The notes under the pieces: model-generated | What the model was told of the DNA's origin: nothing | Seen by the model: only the letters and a program-made list of their open reading frames with translations | Database searches by the model: none | NCBI GenBank assembly: GCA_028564675.1 | Contig: JAOVVO010000113.1 | Span: 62,001-126,000 of the forward strand | Source of the DNA: Onchocerca lupi | Lineage: Eukaryota; Nematoda; Chromadorea; Rhabditida; Onchocercidae | Length of the DNA: 64,000 bases | Direction: 5' to 3' | Shown here: in pieces, positions 1 to 13,872 of the stretch | Layout: the number at the start of each line of letters is the position of its first letter | Position numbering within the stretch: position 1 is the stretch's first letter | Program-made: the position numbers and the translations under genes

Positions 1-834
1 CATTCATTATTGTGCTTGCAATTTTAACTATTTCTGCACTTTTATCAATTGAACAAACATAACATCACTCAGGTTCTTTATATTTCAATACATTATGCTG
101 TTTTAAAATTTTTTTTGATCATTGATATTTTATCGTGATCTATTGAAGAAGGATTTTTGGAAATACTTCGTTAGGATTATACACAAAAGTTTTCATTCTA
201 CTGTAACTCAATACCGTTGTTTTTTTTTTTTTCTTTTTTGATATCATTCCAGTTCTTGAAACTGGAACAATGTCGGATTTTTGATGAATAAGTTATTTTA
301 AGCCTACAATTCTCGATACTGTTTCTGATTTCTGGTTGGATTAAAACTTAGAGTATTTTAGAAAAAACTTGAATTATGTATTGGTAAAGTACCATCTCGA
401 AATATATTCATTTCTAATTTTTTTTTTTTTTTTTTTTTTTTTGGAATAGATGTGCATTTATTACTTTTTAGGATTTTTAACATTCCTAAAATCATTCAAA
501 TCAAATCAGTATTGAAAATTCATATTTGTAGTTATTTGATTCTTTACTTTTATGCTATTTGCGGGTTTTTAACATGAACCCTATGCGAATAAGTGATAGA
601 GAAATTAATTTGAAATTAATATTGTGACAGAATTGCAAAAGAATAATGGGTTCAATTTTAATTAAGTTTAGCTCTCAGATTCTTTTAGAATTTTTTCAAT
701 CTTCAGATTTTTAAAACCTTTGTTTTACATAATTGATTTGAAACTGTAAGAGTTATAGAAATGTTGGACATAAAATTACTTATTATTTCATTTTGCATTT
801 ACTTTGTTTAAAATTATTTTCAACAAATTTCAGG
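1..834. other. 5' flank of separase, no gene seen
   Basis: AT-rich sequence without a convincing exon. It holds T tracts, the longest around 418-442. Any promoter or outron of the separase gene would lie here, but no specific element can be named. Confidence 0.5.
820..834 (+). promoter_or_regulatory. probable trans-splice (or cis) acceptor at separase start
   Basis: The sequence CAACAAATTTCAG ends at 833 and the ATG begins at 835. A splice acceptor one base upstream of a start codon is the usual sign of spliced-leader addition in nematodes. A cis-spliced non-coding 5' exon would look the same, so this is an inference. Confidence 0.55.
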
Positions 835-3800
835 ATGGTTCAAGAAAGTAAACCTCAATTAGATTCGGTGAAGAGGGAATTATTATTACATATGAAAAAT
901 CATATCGTTGCAACGATGAAGGCCAGAAGAGAGGTTATATTTCTATCAAATTAACAAAAAAAAAAAAAAAAAAAAATGTTTCTTACAAATCTCAAGATTT
1001 CATACTCGAAATTATTGGCTCTTTCATATTGTATAGTTCAGTTATGATTTGAAATTAAACATAGTAGACTTATTTCAGATTAAGGTATAACTGTGAAATA
1101 ATTTGGTTTATATTCATTAAATTTATCAAAAATTAGTTGCTATAGTTTTGTCATAATTGTTAGATTGAGTAACCTATGAGATTCTTTGAATTCAAAAACA
1201 CGAATTCCTTAATATTTTAGAATATATTCAACAAAATGCTAAAATTTTACGTAAAACTTTCGTACTGAAAATTTATTTTAAGATCTATGGTGCATTAAAA
1301 GAGTTATTTAATACGAACAGTACGGATTTTTACAATATTTCTTCAACTGCAAAACATATAAGGATAATTCGGTTAATGATGGAATGCCTGGAAAAATATA
1401 AACCACATCAACATTTGCAAGTATGTAAGTTACGAATAATAAATTATAAAACATATATTTACGTAAAGAAACATGAATGTACTCTAGTTTATCAATCTTA
1501 TGTGTTAAAACAATACTGAGATAGCGGAAAGTTATGAAGTAGAGCAATTGGCATCAATGCTTATGTTCTTAAATAATTGTTATTAACTTTTTTTGATTTA
1601 GAAGATTTCAAGAATTTTCATCGTATTTGTTGGCAAGTTTTGAAAATGGAGATCTTCGTTGTTTCATTTTCCTCTTTTTTTTTCTTTTTTCCGATAAATA
1701 TTGCATTATTTCGAACTACAGTTTTTCGTTTTTTAAGGATGCTTTCTCTATATGGAATTCACGTTTAGCGCCTGTAGTGCTCGCTCTTTCTGACCGTGCG
1801 GAACAGCGGAAATATAGCAGACATGCAAAATTGCTTGCTGCATGTTTATTTGATTCCGATGAGGCTTGTTTTCTTTTTTTCTGGATTTTGAAAAATTTTT
1901 CTTTTATTGAGGAAAAAAGTTTCATATTGAACATTGAATAACTCGGCAATCAAATTTATAGTAATTCAATTGCAACTAAATTTATTGATCATTCGATTAA
2001 TAGTTGATCAGTACAAAATTTTTCTGCTCCCAAACCTTTTTCCTAACATTTTACTTCTGCTTAGTAAAGTGATAAAGCATATTGTGTAACTTAAAAAGTT
2101 CTAAAAAGATCAATTTGGTATCATGCTTATGAGTGATTATGTTGCTGATCTCAGAAAGATTCTTTTCAGTACACAAAAGCCATTATTTGTTTGGGACATG
2201 TCGTGCGATTACATGATGATGATATCCATTCAAGAATATTACTCACATATTGGTTATGTCTTCTAGGATATTGGTCGTTAGCTAAAACACAAGTGCTTCA
2301 GAAAGAAGATGTAAAGCAGATGAATTCTGTTCACAAAGAAATCATTAATGAAGTTATTAACAACATCATTCATCTACATACGGAAAAAATAACGGTATAA
2401 TGCTTCCTGTTTTGGTTAAAGCTAAAATAACTGCATTAAATATCTTATGGAAAAGAGTTGAAATTATTGTAATACTCTAGAATCTTTTATTTAGGAGAAT
2501 TAGGCGCAGTTAAAAGATAAAAGATTTCGGGAGAAATTGAATAATGGACAATCTCATTAATTGAAATCTATTTCATTTAGAATCATTATTCCGGCGATGC
2601 ATTACCAGTGCAAGACCATATTCTTAAAGCTATGCAATATTTCGAATCTATCCTTACGAAATCGAAAACAAAAACCTTCCAGCAATATGAAGCTAAAATT
2701 CTTGTTAAACGAGTTTTGATAGCTGCTAGTCACTTTTCATCCGCTGATTTAGCAGTGGTAAGTAAAATCTGTAGTTTGAGTTTTGTTAAATAATGTTCAA
2801 ACACAAGTGCGTGTAGTATACAGATGATTTATTAAAATAATTTTTAGTTAACGTGTTTAATAGCTAATTTTAGAATCTGGTTTTAGAAAGTGAAGTTCAA
2901 TCGAAATCAAGAGAACTCTCTAATCCAGCCAAATTATATCGTGTTTTCTGAATATGATCAAATATAGCATTTATAAAGAAATTTTTAGATATTAATTAGC
3001 AAGTTATCCTATTTCATATGCTTTATCAGAATATGTTGCAATTATTTGAGCTATATAATCTTTGCTTTAGATTGGTGATCCATTACAAAATATGGATTTC
3101 ATAAAGGCCTGTTACGAAACGTTAGTGAAATGTCGAAGTAATGTATATTATGGTAACAATATGAAAGAAGAGGATGCTAGTTGCGCTGCAGTTGGTGCAA
3201 TGTTCTTTTCAGCTGGTGATGAATTTCAAGAAACAAAAATTGATGAATATCGTAAGTTCAAAAAAACTATTTTCGTCAAAAATAAATATTAATTGAAAAA
3301 TAGGATGCTTGAATATCGCCATTTTTCGGGACTAATATTTGAGAATACTTAAAACACAGAGCTTTCAGCTGTTTTCATCTTGATTTTTAGATATTTCTTC
3401 CTAATTCTATTCAGTTAGGAGAATAAAGCAATGAACAAAAAATAAAACATAATTTTACTAGTACGGTAGCTTTTGATATAAAAGAAAAAAAGAAAAAATT
3501 AAACCCACTACGCCATAAATCAGGCTAAAACGTATAAAATGAAAAAATATAATAGACTCAAAAAAAAATAAATAAATAAACCAATAAAGAAAAAAACAAA
3601 TATTCAGCAACCGATCAAAAAAAAAAAAAAACAAGCGATCATGTTTAAAAAGCAAAATTAAAAAAGACAAAAAAACAACACATGTGAACTAAATCTTTGG
3701 TAGTTCCGACCAAAGATTCAGATTGTTGCATCTCGATATTTAAGAGTAATCTCCAGTTAAAAGACTATGCAGTTTTCAAATATTGATTAGAAGTGTTATT

Positions 3801-6800
3801 TATGGTAATATTCTGGAAATAAGTATTTCATTTTGCAGTGAAATTAAGCGCAGTTCTAGCAGAGCATTTCAAAGTGGTACTTCAGTTATGTTTTAAATAC
3901 ATTGAATTGGGAATCCTTCGAGAGAGTGAAAGTGAAGGGCTGAAATTATTGCAACAAGTTCTAAAAACAACAAATTTGCAAAGGTTTCTGTTTAGTATAT
4001 GGTTGTTAGCGACTGCAATACAAAAATCCAGATTTAATGAATGTATGAAAATCTTAAAATTTTTATTCATACTTTTTCCAATATCTTAGTTTCTAGCTAT
4101 TATTCTTCGTAAAATCTTGTGTAACTATTATGATGTTTCTTAGTTTCCAACTTCTGATTAGGTGTTTGGCAGTGCTGAACGTCTTATTTCTCACATCGAC
4201 AGTCGCCCATGGGAATAATGTGAATATTCGTCCAGATCCATTTCGACCAGTTATTGCTTCTTTGTGGAATGTTAGTTGTACTTTTTCAGTCAAATTGTTT
4301 TAACCGGAATTTCCTTTTAATTACCAGCTTGTAGAAAATAGTACCTAATAATGAACACTCTCATTAGTAGCATTATCCTAATTTTATAAATAATTATCAT
4401 TTCTTAAGAGATCAAAAAATGGAACTTCTGTTTGTACAAATGACGGAAGACAAAAACAAAATAACGAGTCTAATTTATCTTCTAGAAATCAAGAAATAAT
4501 AGATCTCATTGAAGATAAACCAAACAAGTAAGTTATATTATAATTCACTTAACTTTAAATGTGAAAATTAGCACTGTTGTAATCATACTGAATTCAACGA
4601 TTTTACGATTTGGATTTCTGATGTGATCATTATTATTTCAAGAATATTTCTAACTTACATAAGCAGCTAAAAATATTCTCAAATCTTACTTCCCTTTCTC
4701 TCTACCAAATGAAACATAAAATCGTTTTCGAATTTCAGTTTGCTACCAACTAGTAAAGAAAATACGGAGAATAATTTAGTACTAGAAGAACATGTTGAAG
4801 ATTGCAATTGTATAATATGTGTACTTTGTGACATCAATCCACAGATGCGAACAGAAGCTATTTTTTCAAAATTGTTATTTTATCGATATTCATCAAAAAT
4901 ATTTCGTGTACTTTCCGAACGGTAATTTTTCTTATTTTTGTTAAGATTTGCTGGACTGACGTTATTAACTTATCATTGTAAATTCTTTTCACAGTCTTCA
5001 ATTACTGCCTATTTTAATGATTTTGATAAACAACTTGAAATTATTGTCGTGTGAAATGTGCATATTCTAGGATTCTGAAACTTCCTCAAGAAACTTCATT
5101 AGACGTGATTGCGATTTGTTCAGCACTTCAAAAGGAAGTAACGGAGAAGGTGATTTTTCTTACGTATCGATTAAAGTTCTCGGTATGATTTGCTTTTCTA
5201 CGCTTTTTTCTATTGAATATTATATTCAAGTGTTTAGATATATTTCAGGCAATCGAAGAACGACGATATCCACTGGAAACATTAGACCGTTTTTTATTTG
5301 CAGCAATTCGATGGCTTCGAAGAGTTGGTGGAGAAGAAAAACCGGAAATTGTACAGGATGTAATAAAGGAATCATTAAAAGTGTGTTTATAAATTTCTTC
5401 ATAAAATATGTGGGTTTTGACATAGCTATCAGTGGGTGTCTTCAGCACAAATGTTGGAGAACTGTGGAGATTTTTTTTTTTTCAATATTTTAAATATATG
5501 ATGATTAAAATTTATAGATATGTTCAACGGATCCCATACACTTTCGCTGGCAATGGTTGACAATAAAGCAGTTGGCGCGAAGACCATTGAAAATTCCAAA
5601 GTTGGAATGGATGCATATGCATGTCTCACCTTTGAAAACAGGATTGCGTTCACCACTGAAATCTATTGTCATCAATCTTGCTTCAGAGTTGAATACTTTG
5701 TACGTGAAGCAGTTTTCTTAATTCGTAATGAGAAGATAAAATATCAAAAGTAATACTCTATATATCATATGGAATTGCCAAAAAATAAACATGGCTTCAA
5801 ATCTAGCAATTTTTTAGTACATAGATCACTTCATAATTAATCCAATTTCGACACATTTCGCATCGTATTTGTTCTATCATTGGAATTAAAGTACTTCATT
5901 TCTTCAGGACACTTTGCTCACCAAAACCATCTCCTGTATTGAATTCAGAGACATATACACCGATATCAAAAGCAAATCGCAAGATTGCCACTAAAATTAC
6001 TCCAAGTTGCGTAGACGCGGATATGGAAGAAGCCCGGAAAGATTTCGATTCCTTTTCTCATCTTTTCTATAGGTTTAAATTCTCTGTTATTCGCTGCCTC
6101 ATCTTTTAGGTAAGAGTTGAAATGAGTTTGCAATGAATAGTGTATGGCGTGACTCATGAATTTAGGGAGTGGCGATTCCAAATATGTTCTTATTTGGGAC
6201 AAGTTTGTGCTTTCCAATATAAAGCCGATTGGATTGAGTCAGGATGGAGTGCGGCTTATTATTTTAATGAAGCGATGTTTATCAGCACTCGCCAGTTAGC
6301 CCGCATGATTTCCAATAAGTCGGAAGGGAGTCAGGATTTTCATTTCGAAAATATCGAAAAGTTTAAAAAAGCCGTTCAACACTTGCCAACTGGTAGGTTC
6401 TTAAAAATTTCCCCGAAGTTAAGTATATTGACTAGATAAGATATATTTATACTCATCTGCAACATTTAAATATTGTAGATTATGTTCTTTAGTACTCAAA
6501 AAGCTCATTGTTAAATCTGCGGATTATTTTATAATTGTAATTTTCAGTATTCATTCTTTTCCAACCAGTTCTCATTTTAGTTATTTACAATGCTCACTAA
6601 TCATCTTAGCTTGATGAAGAATCATATAATTCATTATTCAGCCTCATTAGTGACATATAACGCTGGCTATTTAAGTGATAAAATAAATTGAATGAAACCA
6701 AGATTCATGCCTTTTATGAACTAATCAATGCTTTTTTGTGGCATTTTCTGAATTTCATAATATATAAATTGCATAAATTCACGAATTGTATAACATTTTT

Positions 6801-9800
6801 TTGAGTATTAGATTTGCAGACTTAACAGTGGTGCAACTTTTTCTGGATTCTAGACGAATACTTTGGTTGATCAAATTATATAATGGTCATTCACCATTAG
6901 TTGTGCCAGTTGCATTCATTCCACAGGTATTGATTGATCATGAAATATTTGTAAATGATTATAGTTATGATGGAAGCTATATCATTAGTTTGTTTCATAA
7001 GAATTATTTCATCATTTATTCAGAATTTAAATTATATCCGGTACTAAGCTATACCCTCAAGTTGAATGATTTGTTCGACTGCTTTCTATTCCAATCAAAA
7101 AAGATAAGAAAAACAGTATACTGGAAAAAAAAGTCAGATATTGGAAAAAACCAAAATATCGTTCTACTAATTAAATAATGTTGAAGACTGGTGATCTTCA
7201 AATAGATAAATTTTGAATTAAAAATAAAAAAAAAAAAAAAGAAAAACCAGACTTAGATGAAGATTCATGTGGATTGAAGAAGGTTAAAAAAATATTTTTG
7301 ATTGCTTTTTTAAAGTTAAATTTAGGAAAATTGCTTACAGGATAATGTGCTTCTGAAACGTTTCTTAACTTTGTTGTTAGAGAACGAAGCGTCGGGAAAT
7401 CTTAGTAAAACATGTACAGATCCAAAAGAATATTGGCAGATAAGAAGAAAATTGGACAAGAAATTGAAGGTTAAATTTCTTGGAGTGATTATGTTTCATT
7501 AAATTTTTCCTGAGAATATTATAATTATTCTTGGCAACAAGGATTGAAGAATAAAAAGAAATCTTTATCTTTAGTTTGAAATGTTTCACTTCCAATGTTT
7601 TTTTAGTAGACCATTAATTTTTGAAACAAGTTCTCGAAATACAGAGGCATTTGGACAGGTAATTAGAATGTTGTGAATTTAAAAAATGGTTTAAAAAATT
7701 TTATAACAGTAAAATTAGAAAATTGTGAAGGTTATCAAATTTTTGCAGACTTTGGTTAGCGAAGTGCAAACAGAATGGTTCGGGATTTTTTCCGATCTTC
7801 TATTACCTTCCGTCAGTATGAATGATGCTCGTGTGTCAGTTATGAATGAACTGATGAGCAATGGACTTTCAAGAAGTTTTGCAAGTGTATGCATAATAGG
7901 ATTTCCATATTCTATTATTGCTTAACTACTCTATTTCTTCGGGCCCTTTTTTTTATTTATTTATTTTTTTTTTAATTTCTCGATTAGCTAATCTTTTTTG
8001 CATTAGAAAAATATAATATAATTTTAAAACAAATGAAAAACAAAAATATGAGACGAAAACTTCATTAAACAGAACTTAATAATGGCATGAAAATAATATT
8101 CAGTAGTTGAACTTTTCTTACATTATAAAATGCACGATAAATCATTACACTGCAGCTTTTTTGAAATTGATTTTAGATTTTTTTCTAGACATTAGTCGAG
8201 AATTTGGATTTGTCGACAGCAAATTGGCGACTGCTGGTACAAAGATTTTCAACTTTAGAAAATTTTGATGAAACTGTTGCTACATATATTGGTGATTGTC
8301 GAAATCGTTGGATATCGAAGTTCGGAAAGCAGTCATTCATTCGTGATTTCTCAAACAGTTATGTTGTATTTTGCATCTCACCGGTAAGTTATTTTTCTGG
8401 AGTTTTTTAAGTCTTATTTTTTGAAAATGCTTTGAAATCTTTCTTTGATTCAAAACTGTAGTCCTAAATTTGTTTCTTTTTTTAGTTGCATCTAAATGCA
8501 AATTAATTCTTTTAATCGAATTATTCTTACTGAATTAAGTAGGAAGCAACTTTACAGTGATAATATCTTTATTGATTTCTTCTCAGGAATTAGCTTCATT
8601 TCCTTTCGAACTTTTACCTGTGATGGAGTCGCACAAGCGTGTCTGCAGAATATCATCATTTCATATGTTCGAGAAACTCTTATCTCACTCGAAAAAGGTT
8701 TTCTTTCTTTTTTTTACTGATTTTCTCTCTGCTTAAATTTAATAAAAATGTTTTCTTTAGATTGTAATTTTAGATACCAAAAACAGTAGACGGAAAGAAT
8801 TCTTTTTACGTGCTCGATCCTGGAGGTGATTTGACTGATACACAAAAAAGACTCTCCAAAGAACTAGAAAAATATTCTTGCTGGAAAGGAACAATTGGAG
8901 CTGCGCCAAAGCCGGAAGAATTGCGAAACTCATTAGAAACTAATGATCTGTTCTTGTAAGCTTAATTCTATAATTTCGATCTATTTCAAGGTTTTTAAAT
9001 ATTTTTGAGAAAACTCAGCAATTAAAAAAAAAATTCTCCCAGATTCCTGAATTTCTGACAATGTTTCGCGAAACTATGAATTTGTTTTATTTATTACGTT
9101 TGTTTTAACACCATTAGCATCTGATGATATCTAGTTAAATTACTAAGTATGTTGTGACATGCGTCCTATGTAATTTTAAAAATTTTCATTTTTTTTAATC
9201 TATACTGTTATTTTAGATTCCTATAAATTAGTTTGTATAGTTATATTTCAGTTTTTATTTTTTAGCTATATGGGCCATGGAAGTGGTGGTAAATATTTTG
9301 GCAGATCAACAGTACTGAGGAGTAATATTCGCGCTGTATCATTGCTTATGGGCTGTTCCAGGTTTAGTGTGTTGCTTTACATGATTTTATAAAATTGAAA
9401 TTCCAATCGAACAAAAGTGACAAACGACTTTTTGTTTCTAATGTTTTAGGATTTAAAATCCAGTTAAATTTTTAGTGTACGTATAATTTATGAGGGCGAA
9501 GGATTCGATGGCAGAGGTGCGATTTACGATTATATTATAGCAAAATGTCCTTGTATTGTTGGTTGTCTTTGGATGGTAAGTTGTATTTGGAGCGGAAGCA
9601 AAATAAAATTTCAAATTAATGAATGAAAATTTTTTGATACGCTTTCACAAGAATTCCTTTCACGAAAAAAAGAAGTGTATTAGAGTAAATTAATGTTCGA
9701 GAATGCATAGATCGTTTGATCAACTGGTCCAACCGTATAAAATTTACCAACATAAATTTTTTGGAGGAATATTCAAAATAATTTCATATCTCTCTTTCTA

Positions 9801-10406
9801 AGGTCACTGATGGTGAAATTGATAGAGTACTGTTGGCTCTTCTGGATTTTTGTTTCTCGGAGATGGAAAAACCGAATAGTGATAAAATTAAGCCAAAGTT
9901 AGTTTTAAGAAATATTTTATTTCTAGAATGAAAAAGAAATGTATCTTATTGAACTCTGGCGAAAATATTTACTAGAGACAGTCAAAACTGTTTTGTGCTT
10001 TACCATTTCATAAATTTTATTCTGCGGTATTTGTATATGCATTTATCAAATGATACTTCAATTTAAAAGAAAAAAAATTCTTTTTTTTACAATGGTTCAT
10101 TTATACTAATTTTTTTTTAGGAAAACTGAAATAAAATTCTTAATAAAAAAAAATTTCAGTTCATCATATCGACTACTAATAGATGCAATCGCATACGCTC
10201 GTACAGCATGCAAATTGAAGTACATGACTGGGGGCGCTGTTGTCGCATACGGATTACCTATTGTAACTCATCTGTCGCAAGATATGATAGCGATGAAGCA
10301 ACAGTCTGATACAACGCAACTTGTGGAGGAGAATACTGCTTTGTTGTCAAAATCGAGGGAAGTATTAGGGACCCGATCTACTTCTGGGAAACCATCCCGT
10401 TGTTGA
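835..10406 (+). CDS. sep-1: separase (cohesin-cleaving cysteine protease, peptidase C50)
   Basis: Separase cuts the kleisin subunit of cohesin at anaphase onset and is held in check by securin. The gene is split into about 25 short exons. The C-terminal protease domain is clear: an exon at 8587-8697 reads ELASFPFELLPVMES, the next (about 8776-8958) contains FYVLDPGGDL, then FFYMGHGSGGKYFGR carries the catalytic His (codon 9276-9278) and SLLMGCSS the catalytic Cys (9354-9356). The following exons read VRIIYEGEGFDGRGAIYD and VTDGEIDRVLLALLDF, and the last (about 10160-10406) ends in a TGA stop. The N-terminal half is helical and poorly conserved, as in other separases, so its exon joins (835-933, 1283-1421, about 1738-1870, 2155/2170-2394, 2580-2760 and onward to 7880) are tentative. 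The start was chosen because it follows a splice acceptor directly and the exon opens a good reading frame (MVQESKPQLDSVKREL). The protein is expected in cytosol and on chromosomes and centrosomes. Identity is very likely; the complete exon chain is not settled. Confidence 0.93.
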
Positions 10407-10684
10407 AAATATAATCAGATAATAGAATATCTGCTACGTGAAAATTTGATTTTACAAATGATTCTTTCATATGTTAAACTTCCCAGAACAGAGATCAGAG
10501 ACTTTTTTTTAATAAAAATTGTATATTTCCATTCTAAAGTTCCAATTTTGCCTTACTTATCAAAATTTTATAGGTCATTACCTTTGTTATGTAGCAAATA
10601 CACATAAAATGTCTTCTCATTAAGTTAAACTTTATGTTTTTTGTTCATGTTATGAAACTGATTATGGGTGCTTAAGAGTATGCG

Positions 10685-10916
10685 GATTTTTTTTGAATGA
10701 ATTAAAAATTTGGAAGAAATGTCCGAAACTTCAGCCAATATAGATATATCGCCATAATATGCAAGCTTTCGGTTCTTTACCACTGTCGTAGATGCTAGTA
10801 GATTTTTTTTGAATGTATTAAAAATTTGAAAGAAATGTCCGAAATTTCAACAAATATAGATTTATCACCATAATACGCAAGCTTTCGGTTCTTTACCGCT
10901 GTCGTAGATGCTAATA
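10685..10916. repeat. 116-bp direct tandem duplication
   Basis: Copy A spans 10685-10800 and copy B 10801-10916, both beginning GATTTTTTTTGAATG and ending GATGCTA(G/A)TA. They abut with no spacer and differ at only a handful of positions. It is non-coding and lies about 280 bp after the separase stop. Confidence 0.9.
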
Positions 10917-11703
10917 TTTGTGGATATTAGTTCAAAAATAGCTGGTATTTTCACTTCAGGGTCACTTTTCTGTGATATCTTCTAACTGTATAAAACATGA
11001 AAATTAGAAAAAAATTTCAGAAGTGGTTGATTGACAATGTAAAAAGTGCAAAGTTATTCACCGCATTTTCCAGGTACTTTTTGCCTCCTGTGATTGAATC
11101 ATTTATTGTCTCTTTCTCTATAGCTGTTCGTTCTTTCATTTTTATTCAATTCATTCTTTTAAATCTTATTTTTATATGTATACTTGTGAAAATGAGTACA
11201 TATATCTGTGCAAAATAATTTTATAAAACTGTTTTTCAAATATCTAGTTGTGTGGTACTTATAAGAATGAAGTATAGGAACTAAACTGAATCATCTTGTT
11301 GTAACATGGATGTTATATTTTCGACGTTTTAAATGAGACAACGGGTATGTCTAATTAGACGTTTTGGCTGCTATTTGTTGAAAGATTATTAATCGTAAAC
11401 ACGGTGAAATTAACAATGATTTACATATTCTTATTCTTAAATTAAACTGAATATCATCTTGCATATCGCTTAAATAATAATAAAATGATACCATAATGAT
11501 ACTTTCTTTCATCATTTTTATATGCAAGTGAAATATATTTGGGAAAGATAACAGAACAAGTCTTTCATATTCGAATATCACATAAACAGAGAAGTATCAT
11601 TAATTTTTCATTTTTTGATTATAAAAAAAAAAAAAACTGAAATCAGTCTATAGGACTATGGTATATTTTCTAATTCATGAATCATTGCTATATAGAATTC
11701 ATG

Positions 11704-11954
11704 ATGATGGTCACTATTGTTGTCCGAATAATTTCCTGTCAATAATCATCCCCGTGCGGTATTATATTTATTTCTGAAAGATTTGAAAGGATGGATTTGA
11801 AAAATTAAAGTTAGTTCTCCAACTTATAAATGATATTCCTGACAATGATTATTGCTATTTTCCGAATAATACATCCCCCTCAATAATTATCCATGTACGG
11901 TGTGTCATTTACCATTCTCGAAAGATTTCGAATGTATGAATTTGAAAAGAAATG
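11704..11954. repeat. diverged direct repeat of about 107 bp, two copies
   Basis: Copies at about 11704-11810 and 11846-11954 share the ordered blocks TCCGAATAAT, CAATAAT(C/T)ATCC, GTACGGT or GTGCGGT, GAAAGATTT and GAATTTGAAAA or GGATTTGAAAA. The copies are clearly older than the 116-bp duplication upstream. Confidence 0.7.
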
Positions 11955-13090
11955 ACCAGTTTTGGCACCATTGTTAGCATTGTTGTCTTTTTGAATAATA
12001 GCTGTTGGTCGGGTTGAATATGTGTATTTTGTGTATATATGTTCGTTCTAAATGGCATTGATGAAAATTTCAAGGATAAATCAAAATTTAGGGCTATTTT
12101 CGCAACGATCATTATTATTTTGAAGGTTACTAGGCAGCGGTTATTATTATATTTTTACAGACGCGTAATTTCCATTCCCAATATATCAATTAAATTTTGA
12201 AGTTATTTGACATTTTGCATGCTCGAATTTTCTTAATTTGAAATTTGAAATTTGTTTCATCTCATATTAAAATATTGAATAGAGTGAAATTTATGCGAGC
12301 AAAAACGGAAATGAAAATTTTTATCTGATCTTTTGACTCTGTTAATGAAGTTTTGCTTCATTCATCCATTTTGACATCTGTTATCAAACAGGCTAATGTT
12401 TATTTTTAGATATTATAGAAGCAAAGTTTAAGCTATATCAGATAATCTGAAGAGCAATTAAATGATAAATAAGAAAATTATAAGAAATTATAATTTTATT
12501 TTTTTTTTTTTTTATAATAAGACTTTTTTTTTTCGGAATAATGCACATTTGAATTTTCATACCAACTAAATTATATATTTCTTTGTTTTCAAATATTCCG
12601 ATATTCAGGAACTAATTGTCTCCGTACAAATAACTATTAAGCATTACAATTTCAATCAGAATTTAATAAATATTTTTAAAAAATAAAAAATTCAAAAAAT
12701 TCCAAAATTTTTTCGTAGGTCTATGAACAGGTTTATTTTCTCGGTTCATTTTCCCGTAGGTCTATTTTCCGAAATAATCCACATTTTTGAATTCTCTATA
12801 AAACTTTTAATGATTCACTGAATATTTAATTACATGAAATTCCCATGCAAAAAAAAAAAAAGATGTGAGTGATTTCTACATTTTATTGCATAATTAGCAG
12901 CTGTAGGACGATACATAGATAATATTATCACAGTCTCTGTGATTAGTAATTATTGCAAGATACAATTGTATCTTCCAGAATGACTTATAAAATATTCCGT
13001 ATAATACGCTACTGACGTAATCATTGACGCATTATTCAATATCGTATACAAGTGATTGCATCAATTATTGCACTATATTATACTCAATAA

Positions 13091-13208
13091 ATCAGTCAAC
13101 GTGTCCTAAATCATTTTTTCACTTTTTTTTTCCGTCAAATATTTGGCTAATCAATAATATATTGTACTGGATTGAATGTATAAGTCAACGTGTTCTAAAT
13201 CATTTCTT
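13091..13208. repeat. short direct repeat, two copies 89 bp apart
   Basis: The 29-base blocks at 13091-13119 and 13180-13208 share AGTCAACGTGT(C/T)CTAAATC and are followed by T-rich sequence. It is non-coding. Confidence 0.65.
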
Positions 13209-13872
13209 CCCGCCTTTTTTTTTTTTTTTTTGTTTGGTTTGTCGTAATTCTTTTTTCCTTTTCAAAGTGATAAAAGAAAAAGAAAAAAAAAAAAAAAAAA
13301 AAGAGAAGGAACAGACACATGGGATTTATTTTTGTCCGTTCGTTTCTTTGAATAATCTTTGACCGATCAAAAACCAACCAGTCGACTATTTTCAACTAAA
13401 AGAGAAAGACCTTCCTTCTCATACAGCACCGATAATTTTATTGATGATGGGATAGTAGGATATTGACTTTTAACACTAATTTATGCAAATATTGCAGGCG
13501 TATGCAGCTGCAATTTGCAACTATAACCTGCAAGTTGCAGTTGCAGTTTAAATTGCTATTTTTGGAAAATTATATAGCATAGTAAATAAAAGGGGCAGAA
13601 TTGCTATATGACGTTTTTTTTGTTTCCGACCGAGATGTAATGTTTCATTTATCATCATCGAGAGTAGCAAATGTTTTGAAGTATCAATAATTCGAAAAGG
13701 ATCATAGTGAATAGATTCAGATCGTGCTACTAATTATCGATAGATGGAAGCGATGAAAAAAAAAAAAAAGTATGAGAAAAGAAAGGAACAAAAGGCTAAA
13801 AAAAAAAGTTTTCGAAAATGATTTTATTTGTTGCAGGATGCACAAATAATTTTTAAAAAAATACAAAGGAAA

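Noticed and set aside
13024..13362. Plus-strand 112-codon reading frame
   Set aside because: It is largely a translation of T and A tracts (FFFF, KKKK) without homology or splice context.
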